Made by a program: the position numbers and the translations under genes. This document shows positions 1 through 10,003 of a stretch of 64,000 nucleotides of DNA, piece after piece (position 1 is the stretch's first letter; every line of letters begins with the position of its first letter). The DNA lies in NCBI GenBank assembly GCA_029532415.1, contig JAQOTA010000008.1, positions 124,001 to 188,000 of the forward strand, given 5' to 3'. The stretch comes from Marasmius tenuissimus (taxonomy: Eukaryota; Basidiomycota; Agaricomycetes; Agaricales; Marasmiaceae). A model generated the notes under the pieces. That model saw only the letters and a program-made list of their open reading frames with translations. It was not told where the DNA came from and did no database searches.

Positions 1-1380
1 AGTAGTCGGTCTGGTCAAGAAGGATCTTACAGTCTTTGCGACGAATACGCATGCACAAGAACTCTTTAACTTCTGCAGGATCACAGCATTCCCAACGAGC
101 CATAAACTCGGCCTTCTTCTTATCGACAAAGGCTTTGTTGGGTCCAAGGAATAATGCATCGTCGACATAGATCAAAGCGATTACGATACATTCTTCACCA
201 GTCTCACGATCTTTGCAGATGAAGAGACCTGCATCGGAAGTTAAGTGTTTGAAACCCATTACTTCCATGGATGAGCTGAGAGCACGCCACCACTCAAGAG
301 CGGCTTGCTTCAGTCCATATAATGCACGGCGAAGGCGATAGACTTTGCCTTCCTGACCCTTAACCTTGAAACCTTCAGGTTGATCCATATAGATCTCTTC
401 TTTAAGTTCACCATAAAGAAAGGCGTTCTTCACATCCAATGCCTGAATGTGCCAGTTTTTGAGAGCTGCTAATGCGAGCATCATCCATACAGTTTCAAAC
501 CGCACAACTGGTGAGAAGATCTCATCAAAGTCAACACCTTCAACCTGAGAGAAACCCTTGGCAACAAGTTGAGTTTTCTTTCAACTGTCTGACTTAACGT
601 CAAACACCCATCTGTTTTTGACAGCCTTGCGACCTTTAGGTAGGTCAACCAATTCAAAGACTTTGCGCTTGCGAAGAGCCTCTAGTTCATCGCGGCAAGC
701 AGCCTTCCATTCTCTCTGCTGTTCATCTGGCAGCTTCAGTATGTCACGGAGAGTCCACTCGCGAACGTTAGACATATCGGTGAGGTCATCGTGAACAGGA
801 ACTGCCTGATTTAACAGATAAATCACAAAACCTACTCCCCCTTCCTGGGATAATTGTTGCACTAAGCTATCGGGCTGACTCCCTCTGGAGTTACACATGG
901 TAGACAGACTGGCACGATTAGTCCCAGGAACCTTTCTAGGTTTGCCTCTCCTACAAGTAGTAGGTGGATCCATGGGTTCTCTATCACCCGTGGCATCTCT
1001 CCATGGAGAATTTTCCTCCATATCACGCACAATGCGCGAGGGATTATTTGGGTCTTGTTGTTCACCAAATACATTATCAGGTTGCTTAGTACCCGTCTGT
1101 TTCCTGCCTGAATGCCTTAGTGGCGGAGACTGCTCTTGTCCACCCACTGGTGTAGGTGGCCTGGGAGGCTGGAACAGAGGATGAGGATGAGGATGTTGAT
1201 GTTCACCCTGAGGTACAGGACCATCTCCATCATTGTCATGAGGAGATTCCGATCGCTTTGGAAGATTGTCAGGAGGATAAAGATTGTCATCAGACAAATC
1301 ATCATCACTATCCGAAGAGAAGTTGGGATTTTCACCCAATACCGGCGGTATTTCAGGGATTTCACCCACAGGGGTAAAGC
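1..1380 (-). pseudogene. Copia integrase C-terminus and reverse transcriptase (broken, partial)
   Basis: The upstream half is an acidic, proline-rich linker typical of the copia integrase C-terminus. Reverse transcriptase begins near 760 with a segment reading REWTLRDIL. Below position 580 the frame stays open to the window edge and shows LVAKGFSQ, FSPVVRFETVW, DVKNAFLYGEL, RALYGLKQA and the catalytic YVDD (about 137-150). One TGA interrupts the reading frame at 581-583, where related elements carry a basic residue, so CGA to TGA is likely. A 1-nt deletion near 1380 separates this frame from the preceding integrase segment. RNase H is beyond the edge. The function would be reverse transcription of element RNA; as it stands it cannot be made as one protein. 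Confidence 0.85.
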
Positions 1381-2383
1381 CACGCGGTTTTTATCAGAAC
1401 ACTTCGGGAACAAGTTTTCATCGAACAGAGCAGTAGCGCTTTTGAAGATAGTATTATTGGACATCTTCATGAAGACATATCCTTTCATGCCTTCCTGAAA
1501 ACCAATAAAGGTCATCAGTTCCGAACACGGAGATAACTTGTTAACTCGACGCTTTTCTGGAATGAATGCATATGCTGCACATCCGAAGACTCAAAGATCC
1601 AAAACATCCGGTGCACTGCCATGCAAATTCTCATGCGGGGTCAACCAACGTAAATGCTGGGACAGCGTCCGATTGTGAAGTGCAACAGCGTGCAACACAG
1701 AATTCCCACCAAGAAGGTGGAAGACAAGCATCAAAGCAAAGAGCTTGAGCTTTCTCGACAATGGTCCAATTGAACCGTTCTGCACGACCATTCTGTTCCG
1801 GCGTATATGGAATGCTGGTCAGAATTTTGATACCGTGCTCCTTTAGTACATCATCGAAGACATGCGATTTGTACTCTCCCCCTCCATCAGACATCCATTC
1901 CTCAATATCAACACCGAATTGCACCTTGACCATAGCAATAAAGTCACAGAGCATCTTGATAGAATCAGATTTGCGTCGCATGAGCATTGTCCAGCCATGT
2001 GAAGTACAGTCGTCAACAAACGACATATACCATTTGTATTTGTGGTACAACTCAGTGGGGCATTATTTGAGGTCGGAGTGGATCTTCTCGAAGGGTTTCA
2101 AGGCACGGGTAGTGGAGTCAGGGAACGATCTGGAGTGCATCTTTCCTTCTGCACATCCTCAGCATAACCGGGTTTTCTTCGGTTTTTGGTCAAATTCTGG
2201 GAAGTTCTTAGTGTGCTTCCGAGCTTTATCCAGAGCCTTGTCTGAACAATGTCCGAAACGTCTGTGTAGAACCTTGTAGTCAACTTTATCCATTGTTGAC
2301 TTGGCCATTAAGCTACAAGCAGAGGCTTTCTGCGAGCTAACCCAAAAAATGGTTTGACCAGGCATGAGTGGGTAAGATGCCAA
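1381..2383 (-). pseudogene. Copia GAG-pre-integrase and integrase core (broken)
   Basis: The pre-integrase zinc-binding segment (2159-2383) shows LHRRFGH followed by paired cysteines, one next to a TGA. The integrase catalytic residues are visible: the first Asp in HSDLK (about 2070-2080), the second in WMSDGGGEY (about 1890), and the Glu in the TPEQNGRAER segment (about 1800). It would insert element cDNA into the genome. Lesions include in-frame stops near 2067 (TAA), 2160 (TGA) and 1591 (TGA), plus a +1 shift near 1700 within the WWEF region. The segment ends in VFGCAAYAF and GFQEGMKGYVF, typical of the region just after the copia integrase core. Confidence 0.85.
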
Positions 2384-3236
2384 TGACTGGCGTCAACCCT
2401 TGTGATAAAAAGCCAATTTGCTAGACAATCTGCGTACTTGCAGACCACCTTGCAAGAATTCTCCAAGCGAGAGAAGTCAAATTGACAGAAGCAGAACATA
2501 ATAGACAGGATAGAGTCGCGTAATGCGTTCCTCCATACGACTGTCAGATCCTTCAACAGAATGAGAGATGAACACAGTCCCTTTTCCCTTGATTTGGATA
2601 GGGTTGTCCTTCTGTGCAGTGTTTAGCTGCGGTCCATTGTTCATGGGTTCGTACTCGGCAAAATCTTTGAGATCATAAGTAAAGTGCGATTAAGCACCCG
2701 AATCGACAATCCACTCTTGCGAGCTTCCAGTCGCCTTCTTGCCCTTACAATTGGCACATGTGGCAAAGTGATCACCAATATATTGCACAAATTTCATACA
2801 GGACACGATATCCAAACTACTATGTTTAGAAGCGGCTAATAAAGCGGCGCACTGTAGGTTTGTATCAGTGTTAGATAAAAGACTGAGATAAGGCACTTGC
2901 CTGTCATCATCAGATTCCTCAGATCCGATGGAGACCGAATCGTACTCAACATCGTCGGAAAAACCAGCGGCATCTGCGATCTCGCTGTCAACGTCCATGG
3001 CACTTCCACTCGCAATCTCCGTACACAAAGAATTGTTAACAGTGTTCAACGCAATACAATCCTCACGTTCAGAGTCGGAGTCCCCATAGAAAGAATCATA
3101 GAGGTTGTAAACCTTCTCAACGCTCTTAGCACGCTTTGCAGGTGGAGCAGGGGAGAAGGGACCATCAATACGATGCTTGAGGGAGGAAGAGGAAGCAGCC
3201 ACATATCCCTGTTCCATCGGTTCAAGGACGTGGGCA
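2384..3236 (-). pseudogene. Copia gag C-terminus and aspartic protease (broken)
   Basis: The segment from about 3236 to 2690 is serine- and acidic-rich. It ends in a cysteine pair (CANCKGKK) and the protease active-site segment WIVDSGA, where a TAA replaces the residue after the Ala (about 2690). Protease sequence continues to about 2540 (FTYDLKDFAEYEP and following residues) before further decay. Copia protease matures Gag-Pol. The N-terminal gag domain that should precede this part is absent, because the candidate LTR begins at 3237. An internal deletion is the simplest reading. Confidence 0.7.
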
Positions 3237-3494
3237 TGTTGAATCCGGACTACCGGATATATGGACCATTGTATCGGGCCGCATCTATGCTTCAACCGTT
3301 TTACTATGATCTATGCTATTCCTAGTCACTCCTGTTATAGTAGCTACAGCCACCTCTGTATAGTATATAAGTAGCTCTGTATCTACATGCAATACCTGTA
3401 CTTTTACTACTCTTGTTGCTGCCTGTAAGCCTATCTCCAGGTGAGCTAGTCTGTCCCATGCTGCCACTGCGTGGGCAGGACCTCTGCCTCAACA
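3237..3494 (-). repeat. Candidate copia LTR (5' LTR of the - strand element)
   Basis: This 258-bp segment starts TGTTGAATCC and ends GCCTCAACA. That gives the TG...CA ends and a 6-bp terminal inverted repeat (TGTTGA/TCAACA) usual for LTRs. It contains a TATA-rich stretch (GTATATAAGTAG, about 3362-3373). No partner LTR is in the window, so identity and target duplication cannot be tested. No primer-binding site is evident next to it, in keeping with an internal deletion into gag. Confidence 0.6.
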
Positions 3495-3528
3495 GGGCAT
3501 ACTTGGCCTCGAGCTATATACGAACTTT

Positions 3529-4261
3529 ATGCGCAGGAACACGGTTATCCCGAGCTGGCATATGGTGAGTGATAGTTTGGCGAGACACTGGAGACTATCC
3601 TCACATTTATAACATTAGGGGATCCTCAAAACTTCAGGATCATGGTTGTGGAAGAGCCAGATACACTCAAAGAAAATAATGATTTCTCCGAGCAGACAGA
3701 ACGCCAAGGCTTGTCTTTCCTTCCCAATGCGTCAATCACCACCACCTCGTACTCATGGTAGAGCTGTAGGAAATCCTATTGATAATAATTCGGTACCTCT
3801 CAATCAACCCAGAAGCAAATTGCCAGAAGCCCAATGCAATAAGGCTGACCGAATCAACACATGCGCAGGTATGGTTTTTTATGACCCCCATATAAATCTT
3901 ATTTCTAATCCGTTCTCAGCTACTTCATCACCACCCGAAAACGGCCAGGAGGGCCCCAAAGCCTATATCATCCATACTCCAGGTTAGTACCACTTTGGTA
4001 GCATACTCGCTTCATACTCTGATGCTGATGCTGAATGAACCTCCCACAGCACCGTCAAGTCGCTATTCCCAATCACAGAGCAACGGGTATCAACCACCTG
4101 CGTGGCCTCGAGCCATATCCGAGCTTTTCGTGCTGGTTTGGTCGATTGCTGTGGTTGCACTGTCTGTCGGTTTTGACAGAGTGATACGGGTGGCGGACAG
4201 GACAAGCCCAGAGAGTATCGGCGTTGACGGGATAGTCGAGGGGGGAAGAAATCACGGATGA
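3529..4261 (+). pseudogene. 3' remnant of the pseudokinase/tail-anchor family gene
   Basis: This fragment starts inside exon 9 of the family model, at the segment encoding AQEHGYPELAYG, and keeps the rest of the gene. By comparison with the full copies the exons are about 3529-3565, 3619-3708 (GC donor), 3770-3868, 3920-3982 and 4050-4261, all in compatible phase and open to a TGA at 4261. The last exon encodes PPAWPRAISELF, a hydrophobic membrane segment and a basic tail. Everything upstream is lost. The break abuts a 22-bp piece that matches the last exon, and then the copia LTR. It is probably dead because it has neither promoter nor N-terminus. Confidence 0.8.
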
Positions 4262-6543
4262 ACGATGAACAGGCTGAAGAGCACACAGCTGAGATAAAAT
4301 GTGCAATTACAAGTGAAGTATATTGATGTTATTCTTATTTGTATCTACCGATATCATGATTCACGCCTATTCCTCCGTTCGAAGAGCAAACCAAGTTCAA
4401 ATTATCTTTATTGTCCTGGGCCATACTTTCGTCGTAGGTATATCGGGGAGCAAAAATGTGAGCACAGGATACAAGCGAACAAATAACAGCTGAACCTAAT
4501 TACATCGCCGTTCCTACGTTCTGACCTTTCCTATCGTGTAGCTCTGCTTTTGCTCCAGCTCGTACTATAAGCCTAATCCATCCCAGGCCATGATACTGTC
4601 AGTGCTCCTTTCCGGCGAATGTGACCGAATAAAGTGAGTGTGGTCATTAGGATAGCGAGATACAGGAGTCTTGCGAGTCATAAAGAAGAATTTGCTCACA
4701 AACCCTGTCTGAGAAGATAAGAGAGCATCCCTAAAAACTCTCAAGCTCGAGACAAGACTGTTCGCCATCAAGAAGAGATATGCGCGGAGTAGAATTCGAG
4801 AACTCACCTTTGGCATCGTCAACGGTGACACAAGAGTGGCAAGTTTGTTCACCTGCGCATATGTCATAGCCCTTGCCCTTGTCACCTAAGTAGCAGTTTC
4901 ACGAGGACGACGGTAAAAACCCCAGAAGTCTTGGCCATGCTTCACTCCATCCGCAGTTCTGGCTATGACGGATACAAACACGAAATGAATGGTGAATTTG
5001 GCTCCAAAGTACAGTTCTGGTGCCGCCAAACAGAGATATGAGAAGAAAACGACCGTCGTCCAGTCAAAAGATTCCCAGCTTCGGACGATGTCGCTCGAGG
5101 TCTTTGTTTGTCGCGCTTTTGTTGGGCCAAGGCTCGAAGTGTAGTCTGAACCTATCGATGTCGTTGATCTTCCAAGGTTGATTGAAAGGGCGTCAATGGA
5201 ACAGAAGGGGCGAAGGTCGGGAGGGTATCCAGACGAAGTTTTCGCTGTTTAAGCACGTTGGTAGCTCCGTTTTCGTATCCTTGCTTTTGGGCTCATGGTG
5301 TTGAATGATCGCATTTGGGTTTTTGGGCACCTGAGCTCGCAATTCCAAAGTCAGACACAACAGATAAAAAGCTCAGAGAGCGCAGGCACAGTGACAGACC
5401 GCCATAGAGCTTTGAGCTGGCGTTATTTCCCCGAACCAACCAAATCCACGAGTGTCTGATGGATATTCTGCATAACACGAATGCGATCCCTGTCGAACAA
5501 CCCCAGGCGGTACCTAATATTGTATTCTCCTCTAACGGCTTCTCGGGGATGTGTCTTCCAAAGGTATGCTAGTTAATCGTTGAGACGGAGAATGAGAGAC
5601 GTTCCGGGCGTTAGATAAGGAGGACGTATCACAGTGAAATGTGGTATTGAAGCACAATTTCGAGAAGTTATCGATGTAAAAGGTTAGAATGAGAGACACA
5701 GACAAGTATAAGAGCACATACGGGAATGAGCCTCGCTGAGCTGCATGAGCTTGCATTCATCATCTGTTGCACAAAAAAATTGCACCCAAGGCGACGTGTC
5801 GTCCGACGAGGTCAACTGAGCTCTTCGGTGACATTGTTGATTTGAGCCTGTTGTCGTTGTCATTCAGCTGAAGACAGCACGGATTAGGAAGGAAACTCAC
5901 GAATGAGGTTCTTGTTTCTGAACATCTATGTTTTGGAGTCCCTAGAGCATGTATGTGGGCGCAAGAAGATCGAGAAAAATCCTGAGTACTCTCGACGGTA
6001 TGGTGGTTGTTCAAAATAAGGGACAGGTAATTACGTGATTGAAGGCCTGAGCAATACTGGTACCTTTTGAAGGGCGCTTGTGGGTGTTCGCGATACACCT
6101 TGAGTAACCTAATCCTTCTGGCATCGAAAACACAGCAATTCTCGTCAATATCGAACCTTAAATTCAATCCATATACCTCATGCTCAAGCACCCGTTTCTA
6201 TCGTCATGAATCGTAGGGCCCGGGGACAGACTTAAACCCCCCGTCTCTGAACTCACGACGTCGTAGTTGGTTCCGACAAATTCATCGAATACCGCCTACG
6301 GCCTGGCCTCAGGCCGATTCCCCTTCATTAGAGTCCCAGCCACGGTTTTACTTTGTAAATGAAGTGTGTCGAGGGTCGGCACTTAGCGTCTCGGGGCTAC
6401 TGAATTTGGAATTGAAAGATGAACTGATATCTTCCAATATTCACTGTATCTCAGAGAATTGGAGCATTGAGCGACTAGTAAAATACGAACTATGGGAGCT
6501 ATGTTCCCCTAAGTTCTAACTGTTTTGAATGGTTCTTTGAAAC
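4262..6543. other. Spacer with degenerate sequence, no supported gene
   Basis: Nothing here can be assembled into a convincing gene. 4262-4490 resembles the region downstream of copy D (a GTCGTAGGTA motif and an AGCGCAGGAT-like motif recur near 38300). A - strand stretch at 4565-4885 is weakly hydrophobic. 5760-6191 contains a block (GAGTACTCTCGACGGTATG ... GATTACGTGATT) that recurs at about 16460, 58500 and 62830, so it is a dispersed repeat rather than a unique gene. Confidence 0.5.
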
Positions 6544-7757
6544 TCACGCCGTGATGATAATTTTCAGAATGTTATAATTTGCGCCGACTTGACCAAAATT
6601 GAAAGGTTTATCACTATCTGAATAGCCTACGGCTGCCAGGTGCGACAGCAAATTTGTCTTGTACCGTGGCAAACTCCTGGTTCCGGCTGATATGATACAA
6701 GGTAGACGCCGAGTTGTCGACGGGGCAGTGCGAAGTCGATGAAGTCTCAATAAAGGTCTTCACTGGGTCGTCTCCACAACGCAGGGGTTATAAGATTTTC
6801 AACTGAAGGCCCTTCCCCGGAATGTCTTCGTTCCATTTCGGCACTGCTGGTGCAATCCGAGACGCCGATGATAGGCGGCCTTGGGGTACCTGGGCAACGT
6901 ATGGTTTGCTTCCGTGATGTTCAACACAAGAATTACATCACGTCGAGCTCGGTACTCGATGAGACCAGCGTTCGTTCTGTTTACTGTGCTTCAACTCAAT
7001 AGCCCCGGGTGACTCATAAGAATAGGTAGTTATACCTGGTTAAACTCACATCAGCTGTCAAAAACTTGCATTTGACCATGGAGGTACGACCCAACCATAT
7101 GGAGGGGCGAGACGGTAGTAAATAAATAAACGTCTCCAAGCCGGTCGCAGGTCACACTTGTCAGCAGTTTTGCCTTCTACCTCCAGCTTTCCATGCCACA
7201 CCATCCGTTTCCAGCCCTCCGGATTCAAGATATAAAGGGTGAAGGTATAGTATGCAGATCTAACAAAGTCTTGTCCAGGAGGGAGCATAGATTTCTCGAG
7301 AGACAGCTCGTAAGCGACCTTTTCACGAAACACATCCCTCGCCTCTGATTAAGCCTTTGGGAGATGCCGATGATATTTGATATTGAAGTGTTCGAGCGGC
7401 CTTCAAACCGCTCCTGTGTCACCGTTTACGAGGCCGGAATGAGATAGGCAGAAGGAGGTTACAGTACCTGACAAGTGTGAGGTTGAGTTTGGTGAATAGG
7501 TAGCCGTTGAAAGCTGCGAAATTGTTCGTTCGAACTCCGCGCTTGAGCTCACTGGGCCAATTAGTATGGAACGGCCGGGTATAGCGGTGAACGATCAACG
7601 TTTTTGAATCCATCGCTTGAAGATCACAACTCCGCTGGGTAAGAGTTGCAGAGAACAGATTGTTGTGCCCACCGTCCTTATGTTTGTTCGTCTTGCTGTG
7701 ACCCGCTGGTCGCTTAACAGATGAGCCGCCTCCGATTCCGGAAGCCTGCTCTATCAT
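6544..7757 (-). pseudogene. Unrecognised multi-exon gene remnant on the - strand
   Basis: Three - strand pieces look protein-coding. 7757-7436 ends in a segment reading TNNFAAFNGYLF followed by TKLNLTLV. 7340-7058 contains VAYELSLEKSMLPPGQDF and YTFTLYILN, ending in a Trp/Pro-rich tail. 6750-6544 contains GYSDSDKPFNFGQVGANYN. The first piece has a relative near 43620-43790 with conserved residues (TNNFAPFNDYLFTELNLT), which argues for former coding function. A TGA at 7419-7421 and the lack of clean splice joins suggest decay. I do not recognise the family; it could instead be a live gene with introns I failed to place. Confidence 0.4.
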
Positions 7758-8029
7758 CGGTTCAGCTAGGTGACAGAACGAGGATACTGGAACGCTTCTA
7801 GTACTAATTGTATCCCACTCCTGTGCTTAAGAGTACCTCGAGCAACCGAGAGACTAGATGGGCTGTTCATTGGCGGCAATCCCGAGGGGACAAATTTCTA
7901 TGCTGACCGAGAGCTTGACTCGACAACATCACTTCATATCCCGAGTTCAGTATGCCGCACAATCAAATTCTATTGCAAGGCAAGCTCAGAACAGGTTTGG
8001 TCTGATTGAATGGAGTGGGGTTCCACCTC

Positions 8030-9690
8030 TAGAGATAGACGATGGATGAACCAAGACCGGGGATTTTAGAACTTGGAGCATGGTAAAGACAATGCTTATG
8101 GTTATCAGGATTTCGAGCGGAATTTTTGCTTTTGGGTTCTATATGCGTGGAGAAGAGATTGCAACGGAATACTGGGGGTCGGTAACAGACCAATTGCATC
8201 ATTTGATGGTCGAGCCTCTCGTACCCGACCACGAAGTAGGCATCCAAAGGAGGCCTTTCCAACCGTTCACTCGAGCTTCTATAAGTCATCCATTGAACTT
8301 CTCGATATGATTCAAGTTCTAAGCCCTGAGTATCTACTCGCAAGTCTCTAAATGAAAGTTCGAGTGGACGTACCCAGCAGCATGAAACGACACCCCTCAC
8401 GAATTTTGTGATTTTTTATCTCGTCGGATTTGACCTTTCACCCTCCAGAATTGGGTATAAGAAGCCAAAAGGGAGATCCGTTGAACTTGACACTCACCGA
8501 TTCGCGAAAACATCAAACTAAGGTCAGAAAGTAATCAAGGAAAATGACATGGTGCTAGGAAGAAAAGCGCGGAGTTTCGATCCTGGACTCAAAATTTTCG
8601 CCTGCCGCCAATATCCGGAAGTTCAAGCTCCGCTCGAACGTGCTTCACCACCATCACCATGGCTCATCGACCCGCATCCTTAGGCCGTGCAACGGAGTAT
8701 ACGACCTTCTGTACCAATAATTGTTTGAAAGGTCTGACTCGGTGTTCCATTCCCACAATCTTTTTTTGATGATGATTGACTTGATAGAAAGTTAGGAACA
8801 AGGTTCAACCCGAAAGTCTGAGTAGAAAAGTGAGCAACGCGGCGCGTTCGACGACGTTCTGAACCTCCAGTATCCATCCGAACGGTTGACTTGGCTGAAT
8901 TTGACAAACTACTCGTAAGGTGGAGTACGGCAAAGTGCGTTAAACTATACTTTCTCGATTTGAGACTGGTCACTTTCTCTTGGTAGGCCCTCATGGCGTG
9001 GGTGTAGTGATCTTATATACTACGCTACACAGACGCACCGTGGGCGCTTTGGAATACAATTCCGTTCGGTTCTCCGATACGAGGGCGTCTATTGACCACC
9101 GACAACCCCGATGGAAAGGGATTCGAACACTACGTTACACTTCAAGCCTTTCACGTTTCTCCTCAGTCATCATCCATACATGGATAGTCTTTCCAAATGA
9201 TCTTGACTGGAGAGAACTCTTCCGCGTGGCATTGGATCCCATGCCGGAATGAACGGCAGGAACAGAGTGTTGGCCCTCTGGCTTCCAGCACAACACTCCA
9301 TTACCCATTATAGCCGACGTGATATTACTCTCACGGCCTTTGGACAGGTGAGGGATGCTCTCGATATAGCGGCATTATGACTGGTGGTAAGCCTTGGGAT
9401 CGATCAGTAAGTTTCCGTCTCTAGAGGCGCCGTTTCTCTTTCGAATCATAGCCCTTACTCTGATCGGCGCCTTCTACAGCATTTACTGCACAGGCTTGTA
9501 ATATTGGCGTGGGTACAACGTTCACATGAAGAATTAGACGCCCATTAACCCCAGTGTAGCAGTACCTTGCGATCATGGAGCTACAAGACACGGCGAAATC
9601 AGACCTACAGTAAGTAACAGACCGTAATACTCAGGCACATCGGGAATTCCTGAATCTGAATCATTATTCAACGGATAATGGTTGAAATGT
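8030..9690. repeat. Dispersed spacer block R, upstream of copy A
   Basis: Long parts of this block recur in the same orientation at about 20280-21640 (upstream of B), at about 42520-45740 (upstream of E) and partly at 63260-64000. Examples are CGACATGGTG-type sequence followed by a CGCCAATATCCGG motif (8545/44473), and AAAAGTGAGCAA (8826/44759). No ORF in it is conserved between copies, so it is treated as non-coding spacer amplified with the gene. Confidence 0.6.
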
Positions 9691-10003
9691 CCCCACTATA
9701 GTTTCTACCCATGCGCGATGAGGCAGTGTACCATGCGTGAGATTCATCACAACAGCAAGAATACCATGACATTGCCGCAGTCACGAACTCTTCCGCTATC
9801 GGTCATGGGTCTGTTCGAAGGCACTGGTTCGGTGGACTTAAACAGGACGAACGCAGCATGTTTGTAGCACGTTGGCCACGAGGCCAGCTGGGGTTGGCAT
9901 AAGAATTAATGGGTGTTGTCCGTCGGTCTCCCTCTCCCTGTCATCTCTTCAACGGAATTCTCCCATCTTTGATTCCTTTTGGGTTTTTCCTCGTTCTACT
10001 ATC
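9690..10003 (+). promoter_or_regulatory. Amplified upstream region of copy A with CATAAG box
   Basis: About 300 bp before the ATG is shared with copies B, D and E and partly with C. It includes ACCATGCGTGAGATTCATCA, the CCACGAGGCCAGCTGGG segment and a CATAAG element at 9898, 106 bp upstream of the ATG. The element sits at nearly the same distance in all five copies, so it may be the TATA-like core promoter. The function is inferred from conservation and position only. Confidence 0.55.

Larger units (their letters stand above)
1..3494 (-). mobile_element. Decayed Ty1/copia LTR retrotransposon, cut by the window edge
   Basis: Read on the - strand from right to left, the order is a candidate 5' LTR, a C-terminal gag remnant, protease, GAG-pre-integrase, integrase and reverse transcriptase. 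Protease before integrase before reverse transcriptase is the Ty1/copia order. The N-terminal part of gag seems to be missing, because the candidate LTR at 3237-3494 abuts C-terminal gag/protease sequence. RNase H and the other LTR lie outside the window. Many in-frame stops and at least two frameshifts show that it is not autonomous. It sits directly against the 3' remnant of the pseudokinase-like family. Confidence 0.9.
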
